DNA of 21,331 nucleotides from Prevotella sp. UBA2755 (GCA_002353225.1 DEJF01000067.1:27530-48860), one strand, 5' to 3'; counted from the first letter of the stretch, positions 1 through 8,446 are shown. Made by a program: numbers and translations. Notes: a model not told the origin generated them from the letters alone.

Positions 1-1416
1 AAGAACCCACAGAAATATACCGACTTAGGCGGAAAAATCCCCAAGGGAGCCTTGCTGGTAGGTCCTCCGGGAACCGGTAAGACTTTGCTTGCCAAGGCAG
101 TAGCCGGTGAGGCAGGCGTACCATTCTTCTCCATGAGTGGTTCCGATTTCGTGGAAATGTTTGTAGGTGTTGGTGCCAGTCGTGTACGTGACTTGTTCCA
201 ACAAGCGAAGTCGAAGGCACCATGCATCATTTTCATTGATGAGATTGATGCTGTGGGACGAGCCCGTTCCAAGAACCCAGCCATGGGAGGCAATGACGAG
301 CGTGAGAACACCTTGAACGCTTTATTGACAGAGATGGATGGTTTCGGGACCAACAGTGGTATCATCACCCTTGCCGCCACCAACCGTGCTGACATGCTTG
401 ACTCAGCCTTGATGCGTGCCGGTCGTTTCGACCGGCAGATACATGTCGACCTGCCCGACCTCAACGAGCGCAAGGAGGTATTCCAAGTACACCTGAAGCC
501 TCTGAAGCTCGACGAGAATCTTGACATCGACTTCCTGGCACGTCAGACTCCCGGTTTCTCGGGTGCTGACATTGCCAACGTATGTAACGAGGCAGCCCTG
601 ATAGCCGCCCGTCATAACCGCCCGAAAGTCGGCAAGCAAGACTTCCTTGATGCGGTAGACCGTATCATCGGTGGCTTGGAGAAGAAGACGAAGGTGATGA
701 CAGAGGCAGAGAAGCGCTCTATCGCCATCCATGAGGCTGGTCACGCCACCATCTCTTGGTTTACGGAGTTTGCCAACCCCCTCGTCAAAGTAAGTATCGT
801 ACCACGTGGACAGGCATTAGGTGCCGCATGGTATCTTCCCGAAGAGCGTGTGCTGCAGACCAAGGAGGCAATGCTCGACGAGATGTGCTCCCTGTTAGGC
901 GGTCGTGCTGCCGAGGAACTTTTCGTAGGACAGATATCCACAGGTGCTATGAACGACTTGGAGCGTACCACCAAACAGGCATACGGTATGATAGCCTATG
1001 CCGGTATGAGCGACAAGTTGCCTAACGTCTGCTATTATAACAATAACGAGTACTCCTTCCAACGCCCCTATTCTGAGACAACAGCAAAAGTGATGGATGA
1101 CGAGGTGTTGAAGATGATTAATGAGCAGTACGAACGTGCCAAGAAGATACTTACTGAACACAAAGAAGGTCATGCCCGCCTCGCCCAATTGTTGATCGAC
1201 CGTGAGGTCATCTTCGCTGATGATGTTGAGGAGATTTTCGGCAAGCGTCCATGGACCAGTCGTTCAGAAGAACTGCTGGAGGCACAACAGCGTGCCGAGG
1301 CAGAGCGTATGGCAGAAGAAAGAGCTAAAGAATTAGAGGCAGAGAAGAAAAATGCTGAATCCTCCGAGTCTCCCGAGAACTCCGAATCTTCCGAGAATTC
1401 CGAACCAAAAGATTAA
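1..1416 (+). CDS. ftsH: ATP-dependent zinc metalloprotease FtsH, 5' end outside window
   Basis: Membrane-anchored AAA+ protease that unfolds and degrades membrane and short-lived cytosolic proteins as a hexamer. The reading frame is open from base 1, so only the last 471 residues are seen; the N-terminal membrane segments and periplasmic domain lie upstream of the window. Counting codons from base 1: Walker A GPPGTGKT at 21-28, Walker B IIFIDEID at 76-83, second region of homology ending MRAGRFDR near 138-145, zinc-binding HEAGH at 244-248, and the likely third zinc ligand Asp in NDLERTT near 319. All catalytic elements are intact. The C-terminus ends in a Glu-rich coiled stretch and then a Ser/Glu/Pro/Asn tail built from an 18-bp DNA repeat at 1363-1404. 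It lies 4 bases upstream of cdsA, so the two are probably co-transcribed. Confidence 0.97.
   Translation, partial: KNPQKYTDLGGKIPKGALLVGPPGTGKTLLAKAVAGEAGVPFFSMSGSDFVEMFVGVGASRVRDLFQQAKSKAPCIIFIDEIDAVGRARSKNPAMGGNDERENTLNALLTEMDGFGTNSGIITLAATNRADMLDSALMRAGRFDRQIHVDLPDLNERKEVFQVHLKPLKLDENLDIDFLARQTPGFSGADIANVCNEAALIAARHNRPKVGKQDFLDAVDRIIGGLEKKTKVMTEAEKRSIAIHEAGHATISWFTEFANPLVKVSIVPRGQALGAAWYLPEERVLQTKEAMLDEMCSLLGGRAAEELFVGQISTGAMNDLERTTKQAYGMIAYAGMSDKLPNVCYYNNNEYSFQRPYSETTAKVMDDEVLKMINEQYERAKKILTEHKEGHARLAQLLIDREVIFADDVEEIFGKRPWTSRSEELLEAQQRAEAERMAEERAKELEAEKKNAESSESPENSESSENSEPKD
1363..1404 (+). repeat. 18-bp tandem repeat encoding the FtsH tail
   Basis: Two 18-bp units (1363-1380 and 1381-1398) differ at three positions and are followed by a 6-bp partial unit (1399-1404). 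Each unit encodes six residues of the type S-E-S-x-E-N. As 18 is a multiple of 3, copy-number change would lengthen or shorten the disordered acidic tail without a frameshift. Confidence 0.75.
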
Positions 1417-1420
1417 GCCT

Positions 1421-2308
1421 ATGAATAACTTTATCGTGAGAGCCATTACCGGCATCATCTTCGTAGTTGCTATAGTAGCGAGTTTCCTTCGCCCCGAGGC
1501 AATGGTATTACTGTTCGCTATCGTGACAGGACTAACAGTCTGGGAGTTCACAGGATTGGTCAACGAACGTCCAGAAGTGACGGTCAACCGCTTTATCTGC
1601 ACTGTTGCAGGAGTTTATTTCTTCTTCGCCATGACTTACTATTGCAGTGACATCTATGGCGGTGCTGCAAAATCGGTGGTGTTCATCCCTTATCTGGTGA
1701 CGATTCTCTACCTGCTGGTGGCAGAGTTGTATCTCAAACAGGAAGACCCCATCAACGACTGGGCATACACCATGCTCTCACAGCTATATATCGCCCTCCC
1801 CTTCTCGCTGCTGAACGTATTGGCGTTCAATGCGTCCCCCGAAGGACTGGTGGTTTTCAATACCCTGCTGCCCCTGTCGGTATTCATCTTCCTATGGGTC
1901 AACGACACCGGTGCCTACTGCGTAGGTTCCCTGTTAGGTCGTCATAAACTCTTCCCACGCATCAGCCCAGGCAAATCATGGGAGGGAAGTATTGGTGGAG
2001 CCATCTTCGTGCTGTTGGCAGCATGGGGCATCGGCTACATGGACAACATGATCGTTTTGGATGCTGAACAGCAACCATGGATATGCAGACAGTTGCTCAC
2101 CATCCCCCAGTGGATTGGATTAGGACTCGTCGTCGTTGTCTTCGGCACATGGGGTGACTTGGTGGAGAGTCTCTTCAAGCGCACCCTCGGCATCAAGGAC
2201 AGCGGCAGCATCCTGCCCGGTCATGGCGGTATGCTTGACCGTTTCGACTCCTCGCTGCTTGCCATCCCTGCTGCGGTCGTTTATCTGTATACTATATCTT
2301 TATTCTAA
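1421..2308 (+). CDS. cdsA: Phosphatidate cytidylyltransferase (CDP-diglyceride synthase)
   Basis: Integral membrane enzyme that makes CDP-diacylglycerol from phosphatidate and CTP, the branch point for phospholipid synthesis. The 295-residue product is almost wholly hydrophobic, with about eight membrane segments. It carries the family signature near its C-terminus: S-x-x-K-R-x4-K-D-S-G, then L-P-G-H-G-G-x-x-D-R-F-D, where the Asp residues bind metal. The ATG at 1421 (MNNFIVRAITG) is chosen over an upstream in-frame TTG at 1352, because that longer form would read through the ftsH tail and add a Pro-rich stretch unlike the family. It follows ftsH by 4 bases and precedes a secreted glucanase by 6 bases. 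Confidence 0.96.
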   Translation: MNNFIVRAITGIIFVVAIVASFLRPEAMVLLFAIVTGLTVWEFTGLVNERPEVTVNRFICTVAGVYFFFAMTYYCSDIYGGAAKSVVFIPYLVTILYLLVAELYLKQEDPINDWAYTMLSQLYIALPFSLLNVLAFNASPEGLVVFNTLLPLSVFIFLWVNDTGAYCVGSLLGRHKLFPRISPGKSWEGSIGGAIFVLLAAWGIGYMDNMIVLDAEQQPWICRQLLTIPQWIGLGLVVVVFGTWGDLVESLFKRTLGIKDSGSILPGHGGMLDRFDSSLLAIPAAVVYLYTISLF

Positions 2309-2314
2309 ACTAAT

Positions 2315-3265
2315 ATGAAAAAGCTATTAACCATCATCCTTATGGTATGCGCTGTCAGTGCATACGCTCAAGACCCCGTTAAGAAATGGGGACAGTTACA
2401 AGTGAAGGGCGCACAACTGTGTGACCAGAACGGCAGACCCGTCATCCTGCGTGGTGTCAGTTTCGGATGGCATAACATCTGGCCCCGCTTCTATAACAAG
2501 AAAGCGGTGAAGACACTGAAGCAAGACTGGAATGCCAGCGTGGTACGTGCGGCTATGGGTATCATGATTGAGGACAATTATTTGGAGAACCCGCAGTTTG
2601 CCATGCAGTGCATGACACCCGTCATTGAGGCAGCCATCAAGAACAATGTCTATGTCATCATCGACTGGCATTCCCACATCCTGAAGACTACCGAGGCGAA
2701 GAAGTTCTTCGGTATGATGGCACAGAAATACGGCAAGTATCCACATGTGATCTACGAGATTTTCAACGAGCCTGTGGAGGACACATGGGCAGACTTGAAG
2801 AAATACGCCGCAGAGGTGATTGGCGAGATTCGCAAGTACGACCCCGATAATGTCGTACTGGTTGGCTGTCCTCACTGGGATCAGGACATCCATCTGGTGG
2901 CAGAGAGCCCTTTAACAGGTTTCCAGAACATCATGTACACCGTTCATTTCTATGCCGCTACCCACGGTGACTATCTGCGTGACCGCATGGAGGATGCCGT
3001 AAAGAAAGGGATTCCCGTATTCATCTCAGAGAGTGGTGCCACCGAGGCATCCGGTGATGGCAAGATCGACCCTGAGTCAGAAGAGCAATGGATTCAACTC
3101 TGTGAGCGCTTGGGTGTGAGTTGGGTATGTTGGTCTATTAGTGACAAGAACGAGTCATGTTCTATGCTCCTGCCTCGTGCCACCGCCACTGGTCCATGGG
3201 CAGATGATGTTATCAAGGTTTATGGCAAGTTAGTAAAAGGATTACTGAAGAAATACAATAAGTAA
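2315..3265 (+). CDS. Secreted GH5 endo-beta-1,4-glucanase (cellulase)
   Basis: Glycoside hydrolase family 5 enzyme, probably hydrolysing beta-1,4-glucan in the periplasm or outside the cell. A signal peptide covers about residues 1-18 (MKKLLTIILMVCAVSAYA, cut before QD). The catalytic domain fills the remainder of the 316 residues, with no carbohydrate-binding module or secretion tail. Visible GH5 elements are LRGVSFGWHN at 45-54, the IDWH strand near 116-119, the acid/base Glu152 in FNEP, HFYA near 211-214, the nucleophile Glu239 in FISESG, and the aromatic CWS near 272-274. The overall layout fits subfamily 2 (Cel5A-like), which is an inference from memory. No SusC/SusD genes are near; it is embedded behind housekeeping genes and 6 bases after cdsA. 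Confidence 0.93.
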   Translation: MKKLLTIILMVCAVSAYAQDPVKKWGQLQVKGAQLCDQNGRPVILRGVSFGWHNIWPRFYNKKAVKTLKQDWNASVVRAAMGIMIEDNYLENPQFAMQCMTPVIEAAIKNNVYVIIDWHSHILKTTEAKKFFGMMAQKYGKYPHVIYEIFNEPVEDTWADLKKYAAEVIGEIRKYDPDNVVLVGCPHWDQDIHLVAESPLTGFQNIMYTVHFYAATHGDYLRDRMEDAVKKGIPVFISESGATEASGDGKIDPESEEQWIQLCERLGVSWVCWSISDKNESCSMLLPRATATGPWADDVIKVYGKLVKGLLKKYNK

Positions 3266-3268
3266 AAA

Positions 3269-3832
3269 ATGAAGAAATTTCTGATTATTGTCATCATCAT
3301 CGCTGCAGTAGTTGCGATGGCAAAGACAGTCCCAGACAAGAAAGCGCATAAGAAGGCGATGATGGAGGCTGTGAAGGAGTATGTCGATGAAGAAGCGACA
3401 AGCAAGATGGGTGACAATGTACTGACAGACTTAGGGAAAGGTATCGTCAACAAGACCATTGAGGTTGCTCTGAACTCGAAGCTGGAAGTGGACAACTACC
3501 TTGTCTGCAACACCACGCATGTGCAAATGGGTGATGAGACACAGATTCTTTCTTTGGGTATCCTTGGGCATGTTTTTACCTTCGACAAGCAAATGCTGCG
3601 TGATGCCTTAGAGGCATCAGCCAAAGAGAAAGCGGAAAAAAAGAGTGAGCGCAAGGCTGCCAAAGAGGCTGCCAAGGAGGCTCGCAAAATGGAAAAACAA
3701 TTAAGAAAAGAAGAGCGAAAGCGCGAACAAGAAGCCCGCAAAGAAGAAAAACGGAAGGAAAAAGAGGAACGTAAAAAGCAGAAGAATATAGAAAAGGGAG
3801 TCAAGAAACTCCAGAAAGTATTCACCAATTAG
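3269..3832 (+). CDS. Small membrane-anchored protein with Lys/Glu-rich coiled-coil tail (DUF4359-like)
   Basis: Unknown function. The 187-residue product has one hydrophobic N-terminal helix (about residues 4-18, IIVIIIAAVVAMA). This is a signal anchor or signal peptide. A compact region of roughly 100 residues follows, containing DNYLVCNTTHV and LGILGHVFTF. The layout (N-terminal anchor, NYL...., then a GILGHVF-type strand) recalls DUF4359 proteins, but that match is from memory and tentative. From about residue 115 to the end it is a nearly uninterrupted charged Lys/Glu/Arg/Ala helix, probably a single alpha-helix or coiled coil. The ATG at 3269 is 3 bases after the glucanase stop, so it is the last gene of the ftsH-cdsA run and is followed at once by a terminator. 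Confidence 0.82.
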   Translation: MKKFLIIVIIIAAVVAMAKTVPDKKAHKKAMMEAVKEYVDEEATSKMGDNVLTDLGKGIVNKTIEVALNSKLEVDNYLVCNTTHVQMGDETQILSLGILGHVFTFDKQMLRDALEASAKEKAEKKSERKAAKEAAKEARKMEKQLRKEERKREQEARKEEKRKEKEERKKQKNIEKGVKKLQKVFTN

Positions 3833-3836
3833 AAGA

Positions 3837-3876
3837 AAAAACGAAGAGGAAGCACTATTTCTTCCTCTTCGTTTTT
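3837..3876. terminator. Bidirectional intrinsic terminator
   Basis: A perfect 16-bp stem (3837-3852 pairing with 3861-3876) with an 8-base loop. It has an A-run on the left flank and a T-run on the right, so it can end transcription from both sides. It lies between two convergent genes (stops at 3832 on plus and 3890 on minus). Confidence 0.92.
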
Positions 3877-3889
3877 ATTAAAATGCGAA

Positions 3890-4384
3890 TCACTCTTTGG
3901 GCTCCACCTGTTCTCGCCATTGAGCGAAGAAATTCTTTATAGCATTATAGGCAGCCATAGCTTCTTCCTTTATGTTATGACCAGACCATACGGCATTAAT
4001 ATTGGTACCAGAAGTATATTCTTGATAGATGCGATAGGTGGCTCCACCTTCCAACACCTCATCATGCTTATAGCCATTCAACTTGTATACCTGAAGTTCT
4101 GCTAACAATTGCTGCATCCGCTCGACATCCTGCTCTTTGACATCGAATGTCTTTTTAACAGCATCCCTCCAATGACATTTGTTATAAAGACTGACAACCA
4201 CTTGAGGCTGTTTACCTACGTCGGCAATTAACTCGCAATAATCCTTACCTTGACCTGCGTGTCGGTCACAAGCATAACTGCAATAAATCAATTTCCCTTT
4301 AGGAGCCTCATTGTCTTGTGCAAAACTATTCATATAGTTCATCAACAAAGCACCAACGATAAAAATAACCTTACGAATACTCAT
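3890..4384 (-). CDS. Small secreted protein with four cysteines, function unknown
   Basis: I do not recognise this 164-residue protein. It starts with a signal peptide (about residues 1-22, hydrophobic VIFIVGALLMNYM, cleavage after SFA). The mature part has four Cys at 35, 39, 50 and 70, in a pattern C-x3-C-x10-C-x19-C, which could form two disulphides or a metal site. No lipobox Cys sits at the cleavage point. The region looks more AT-rich than its neighbours. It starts 25 bases after the DUF5020 stop and is the last gene of the minus-strand surE cluster, ending just before the two-way terminator. Confidence 0.8.
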   Translation of the reverse strand: MSIRKVIFIVGALLMNYMNSFAQDNEAPKGKLIYCSYACDRHAGQGKDYCELIADVGKQPQVVVSLYNKCHWRDAVKKTFDVKEQDVERMQQLLAELQVYKLNGYKHDEVLEGGATYRIYQEYTSGTNINAVWSGHNIKEEAMAAYNAIKNFFAQWREQVEPKE

Positions 4385-4409
4385 GCTGCTTAGATTTATC
4401 TATCCATAT

Positions 4410-5120
4410 TTAGAAGTTCCATTTAACAGCAAGAGTCGGATTCCAGAAGAAAGTCTTGGTGCTCTCCGGATCGGAATTATAAACAAAGTTATTAGAGAAC
4501 TCCCACTCTGTACCCACACTGAAATGCTCTGTGAAGTTATACCACAACTGTGGCTCGGAAAGGATCACCAGACAGCCGTGGTTATTAGCCTTCTCACCAC
4601 GCCAGAAGTCAATAAAACCTGAAAAACGCATTTTGTTGTTGAGGAAGTTCAGTCCCCAGACACCTGTCAACTGGGCACTGGCATAAGCATGGGTGTTGTC
4701 ATAACTCTTGAAAAACTGCTTATACAGCAACTGCACAGACCAAGTCTTCGAGAAATCAGCAGTATGACCATTATAGGCGGCACCCACAAGGGCTGACTGC
4801 TGGAAACTACCATTACGACTCAGTCCACCATCGTACTCGATGTGGGCAGCAAAAGGAGACTGCTTACCCAAGTTGAACTCACGGGAGATCTCGGTGTAGG
4901 CACTTTCCGTAAAGTGGCTACTCAGGTCAACATCCACGAAATAGTACCAGGAACCCCATTTGTCAGCCTTGAACTGCTCAAGGGTAATCGTCACTTTCTG
5001 ACGATTTGACTCCTCACCCGTATAGATGTTACGCCCGAAGTCATAGTGAACCTGAATGTTCTGAGCCCCTGCCGTCATACCTACGGCAAAAAGCAAAAGA
5101 GATAAAATCTGTTTTTTCAT
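4410..5120 (-). CDS. DUF5020-family outer-membrane beta-barrel, Tsx-like
   Basis: Predicted outer-membrane protein of 236 residues. It has a signal peptide (MKKQILSLLLFAVGMTAGA, cut before QN), then alternating aromatic/polar strands such as WYYFVDVDL and SVQLLYKQF, and a C-terminal Phe (AVKWNF) as expected for a barrel. The opening IQVHYDFGRN and the segment DKWGSWYYFVDVDL are what I recall as typical of DUF5020, a Bacteroidetes family that resembles the nucleoside channel Tsx. It lies 29 bases downstream of a purine-type NCS2 permease, so a role in letting nucleosides or nucleobases cross the outer membrane is a reasonable inference, not shown by sequence alone. Confidence 0.85.
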   Translation of the reverse strand: MKKQILSLLLFAVGMTAGAQNIQVHYDFGRNIYTGEESNRQKVTITLEQFKADKWGSWYYFVDVDLSSHFTESAYTEISREFNLGKQSPFAAHIEYDGGLSRNGSFQQSALVGAAYNGHTADFSKTWSVQLLYKQFFKSYDNTHAYASAQLTGVWGLNFLNNKMRFSGFIDFWRGEKANNHGCLVILSEPQLWYNFTEHFSVGTEWEFSNNFVYNSDPESTKTFFWNPTLAVKWNF

Positions 5121-5149
5121 AATTAGATATATTTAAATGATTACACTTA

Positions 5150-6466
5150 TTATAATAATGGTGCGACATATTTTAATACGAAGAAGACGGCAAGGATATA
5201 CATCATCGCTGTCAACTCACGATGACGACCTGTGCATACCTTCACGATGACGTAGGAGAGCAGACCTAATACGATACCCTCTGAGATACTTGCCGTGAAA
5301 GGCATCATCAGGATTGTCATGAAACATGGCATCGACTCAGTGAAATCAACAAAGTCAATATGCACAATCTGACGAAGCATCATCACACCCACCAAGAACA
5401 AGGCACTAGTCGTTGCGGCAGACGGTATCATGAGGAATACAGGAGAGAAGAACAAAGACAAGAAGAAGAGTCCCGCTACCGTCAGAGCGGTCAGTCCTGT
5501 ACGTCCACCCTCTACGATACCTGTCGTACTCTCTACATACGTCGTCACAGTAGAGGTTCCACAAAGTGCGCCGACAGTAGTACCCACAGCATCAGCCATC
5601 AACGCCTTGTTCAGTCCAGGAATCTTACCCGTTTTCTTATCCACCATCCCTGCTCCTGTCGAAGCACCAATCAAGGTGCCAATGGTGTCAAACAAGTCCA
5701 TGAAAAGCAGGGTTGCCACTACGATATAATAGTCAATATCCAAAGACGCAAAACGCGAGAAGTCCATCTTTAAAGCAACAGGCTCCAGGGAATGGGGAAT
5801 ACTCAGTACGGTAAAATTCTCTGGAATCTGTGTCACACCCAACGGAATACCTACTATGGTCATTATCAAGATGGTATAGAACAAGGCGCCCTTGACTTTC
5901 AAACTCAACAATATGGCACCTAAAACGATACCAAGGATTGCCACCATAGATGTTGCATTCCAAGGTCCCAGCCCTGTCACTGTCGCCTCACTGGCAACCA
6001 CAATACCGCCATTCTTCAGACCGATAAAAGCAATGAATAAGCCGATACCTACAGAGATGGAGTAGCGTAGGTTCAAGGGAATAGAATTGACAATTGCCTC
6101 ACGAACCTTGAGAATCGTCAGGACAATAAAGAATAAACCCTCAATCAATACGGCAGCCAATGCCTCCTGCCAGGTATAGCCCATCACCAAGACAAGTGTA
6201 TAAGCAAAGAAGGCATTCAGTCCCATACCAGAGGCAAGTGCAAAAGGCATTCTCGCATAAAATGCCATCACGGCGGTAGCCACTACGGCGGCAATAACCG
6301 TTGCAGAGAACACTGCACCTTTATCCATGCCTGTCTCTCCCAGGATAATAGGGTTGACGGCAAGAATATACGACATAGTTAAGAAGGTTGTTAATCCTGC
6401 CATCATCTCTATTCTAACAGAATGTTTCTGGGAATCAAATCCCAGCCATGATAGTAATGTTTTCAT
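5150..6466 (-). CDS. NCS2-family (AzgA/PbuG type) guanine/hypoxanthine permease
   Basis: Inner-membrane nucleobase transporter of 438 residues with about 12-14 hydrophobic segments. It opens with the AzgA-type pattern EMMAGLTTFLTMSYILAVNP and then SGMGLNAFFAYT. Later come the TLIGASTGAGMVD block and GTSTVTTYVESTTGI. These place it in the COG2252 branch, known for adenine, guanine and hypoxanthine uptake, rather than in the xanthine/uracil branch. Which purine it carries cannot be told from sequence. It starts 7 bases after the lpxB stop and is followed by the DUF5020 porin-like gene. Confidence 0.93.
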   Translation of the reverse strand: MKTLLSWLGFDSQKHSVRIEMMAGLTTFLTMSYILAVNPIILGETGMDKGAVFSATVIAAVVATAVMAFYARMPFALASGMGLNAFFAYTLVLVMGYTWQEALAAVLIEGLFFIVLTILKVREAIVNSIPLNLRYSISVGIGLFIAFIGLKNGGIVVASEATVTGLGPWNATSMVAILGIVLGAILLSLKVKGALFYTILIMTIVGIPLGVTQIPENFTVLSIPHSLEPVALKMDFSRFASLDIDYYIVVATLLFMDLFDTIGTLIGASTGAGMVDKKTGKIPGLNKALMADAVGTTVGALCGTSTVTTYVESTTGIVEGGRTGLTALTVAGLFFLSLFFSPVFLMIPSAATTSALFLVGVMMLRQIVHIDFVDFTESMPCFMTILMMPFTASISEGIVLGLLSYVIVKVCTGRHRELTAMMYILAVFFVLKYVAPLL

Positions 6467-6473
6467 AAATGTA

Positions 6474-7601
6474 TTAATTATTTTTTTGAATTATAAGTTT
6501 ACATATCAACTGCGCGGCAACATCCGGGGCACGACTCTCGCCAAGGCGACGATGCACCTCCTCATAGCCGTCTAACATCAACTGACGTGCTGCTCCACCA
6601 GGAAGAACCGCCTCCAGATGGGCACGGATATTCTCCACGCTAAAGGTATCTGCCACCAATTCCGGCACCACCTCCTTGTCGGCTATCAGATTGACCAACG
6701 AGATATATCTTACTTTCAGGAAATGCTTCTTCAGAAAAGCGATCACTTGGGGTATCGGTGTCTCATAGCACACCACCTGTGGGACACGGAACATGGCTGT
6801 CTCCAGCGTCGCCGTACCACTGGTCACCAGAGCCGCTGTTGCCTTAGACAACAACTGGTAGGTCTCGTTTTCGACGAGACGGACCGCGCTTCCTCTCAGG
6901 AAGTCCTCGTAATAGGAACGCTCGATACTTGGTGCACCTGCCAATACGATATCATAGTTTCCTGCAAGATGTTTTGTTGCCGCTATCATGGCAGGAAGAT
7001 TATCTTTAATTTCCTGTTTTCTGGAACCTGCCAGTAAGGCGATGGTCTTAGAAGAGGAGATAAGGGAAGAGGAATGATGTTCTTTTTGCCATTCCCTGAC
7101 TTCCTGAGCCGTCGGGTTACCTACATAATGAATCGGATAATGGTGCTTCTTCTCAAAGAAATCCACCTCAAAGGGCAATATGGAGAATAATTCATCCACA
7201 TCCCGCTTGATATTCTTGATGCGATATTCCTTCCATGCCCAAATCTTGGGAGAGATGTAATAGTAAACAGGTATCTGAGTCTTTGCCTTGACAAACTTGG
7301 CTATCTTCAAGTTAAAACCCGGATAGTCCACCAAGATAACGACATCTGGTTGCCATTGCAGGATATCCTGTTGGCACATCTTCATATTTCGAAGAATGAC
7401 AGGAAGGTGAAGTAATACAGGGATAAAGCCCATATAGGCAAGTTCCTTATAATGCCTGACACGCGTTCCACCTACTGCAGTCATCATGTCACCTCCGAAG
7501 AAACGGAATTCGGCTTGCGTATCCTGTTTCTTCAGCGACAGCATCAGATGAGATGCGTGAAGATCGCCACTTGCCTCCCCTACTATCAGGTAATATCTCA
7601 T
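6474..7601 (-). CDS. lpxB: Lipid-A-disaccharide synthase LpxB
   Basis: GT19 glycosyltransferase that joins UDP-2,3-diacylglucosamine and lipid X to give lipid A disaccharide phosphate at the inner membrane. The 375-residue product has the expected length. Visible motifs are GEASGD at 8-13, ISPKIWAWK in the middle, LLAGSRKQEI at the start of the second Rossmann half, SGTATLE and VNLIADKE. The segment VDYPGFN stands where proteobacterial enzymes have a D-x-P-D-F-N form; I recall the Gly version as normal in Bacteroidetes. Its ATG overlaps the surE TGA as ATGA, a sign of translational coupling. Confidence 0.97.
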   Translation of the reverse strand: MRYYLIVGEASGDLHASHLMLSLKKQDTQAEFRFFGGDMMTAVGGTRVRHYKELAYMGFIPVLLHLPVILRNMKMCQQDILQWQPDVVILVDYPGFNLKIAKFVKAKTQIPVYYYISPKIWAWKEYRIKNIKRDVDELFSILPFEVDFFEKKHHYPIHYVGNPTAQEVREWQKEHHSSSLISSSKTIALLAGSRKQEIKDNLPAMIAATKHLAGNYDIVLAGAPSIERSYYEDFLRGSAVRLVENETYQLLSKATAALVTSGTATLETAMFRVPQVVCYETPIPQVIAFLKKHFLKVRYISLVNLIADKEVVPELVADTFSVENIRAHLEAVLPGGAARQLMLDGYEEVHRRLGESRAPDVAAQLICKLIIQKNN

Positions 7602-8368
7602 AAATCCCAGTCTTTCATCCGTTCTATCATCTCATAAGATGTCACGTCTATCTTGGTTGGAGTAATAGCGACATAGCCATGTCGGAGCGCCCAATTATCG
7701 GTATTCTCCGCCTCTGGCTCGTCATTGCGGTATTGTCCTACCATCCACCAGTAATCGTAACCACGTGGGTGACGGCACTTCACCACCTCATCGTACCATG
7801 TCCCTGGTGCCATACGACACACCCGCACTCCCTTGAAACGGTCTGTCACAGGAAAGTTCACATTCAAGCAGACACCCTTAGGAAGTCCTTCATCCAGCAC
7901 TTTACGAACGATTTTCCGTATGAATGGCTCCAAAGGACGGAAATCAGCATCTGCGGCATGATCACATAAGGAGAAAGCGACAGAAGGAATATATTTCATA
8001 CAACCTTCCAGTGTCACCCCCATCGTTCCGCTGTAATGCGTATTAACCGAGGCATTATCACCATGGTTAATACCTCCGATAATCATCTGAGGGCGACGAT
8101 GATGACATAACTCCTCCAAGGCGAGTTTTACACTATCAACAGGAGTACCACTACACGACCACACCTCCACTCCCTCCTCTTTCTTCCGAGGAGTCAGTGT
8201 CAAAGGCGTACTTGCCGAGAACGCACAGGCATAGCCGCTTCGTGCCCCGTCTGGCGCACATACCAGGATATCGGCAATGTCGTGAATCATCTCTATCAGA
8301 CAATTGATGCCTTTCGCCTGATAGCCATCATCGTTAGAAATCAATATAAAAGGTTTCCCGTTTTTCAT
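7598..8368 (-). CDS. surE: 5'/3'-nucleotidase SurE
   Basis: Metal-dependent phosphatase that removes phosphate from nucleoside monophosphates. The 256-residue product has the SurE metal site: Asp13 and Asp14 in SNDDG, Ser44 in GARSGYA and Asn101 in GGINHGDNAS. It is the first gene of the minus-strand cluster and overlaps lpxB by 4 bases. With the purine permease and the Tsx-like protein downstream, the cluster has a nucleotide-salvage flavour, although surE-lpxB adjacency itself is common in Bacteroidetes as far as I recall. A TAnnTTTG-type box lies 21 bases upstream of the start. Confidence 0.96.
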   Translation of the reverse strand: MKNGKPFILISNDDGYQAKGINCLIEMIHDIADILVCAPDGARSGYACAFSASTPLTLTPRKKEEGVEVWSCSGTPVDSVKLALEELCHHRRPQMIIGGINHGDNASVNTHYSGTMGVTLEGCMKYIPSVAFSLCDHAADADFRPLEPFIRKIVRKVLDEGLPKGVCLNVNFPVTDRFKGVRVCRMAPGTWYDEVVKCRHPRGYDYWWMVGQYRNDEPEAENTDNWALRHGYVAITPTKIDVTSYEMIERMKDWDL

Positions 8369-8388
8369 TAAAATCTACTATTTGCCTG

Positions 8389-8396
8389 CAAAATTA
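8389..8396 (-). promoter_or_regulatory. Probable -7 box for surE
   Basis: Read on the minus strand the site is TAATTTTG, matching the Bacteroidetes consensus TAnnTTTG. It sits 21 bases upstream of the surE ATG, which would leave a very short 5' leader. I see no clear TTTG at the -33 position. Confidence 0.5.
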
Positions 8397-8438
8397 CTAA
8401 AAAAGGTTGATATTTTACAGATTCTCATATAAAATTCG

Positions 8439-8446
8439 TAACTTTG
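8439..8446 (+). promoter_or_regulatory. Probable -7 box for the parA operon
   Basis: The site TAACTTTG matches the consensus TAnnTTTG. It lies 33 bases before the parA ATG at 8479, and would place the transcript start near 8452. That is downstream of the TTG at 8407, so it argues for the ATG. The -33 region has only a weak T-rich match. Confidence 0.6.
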
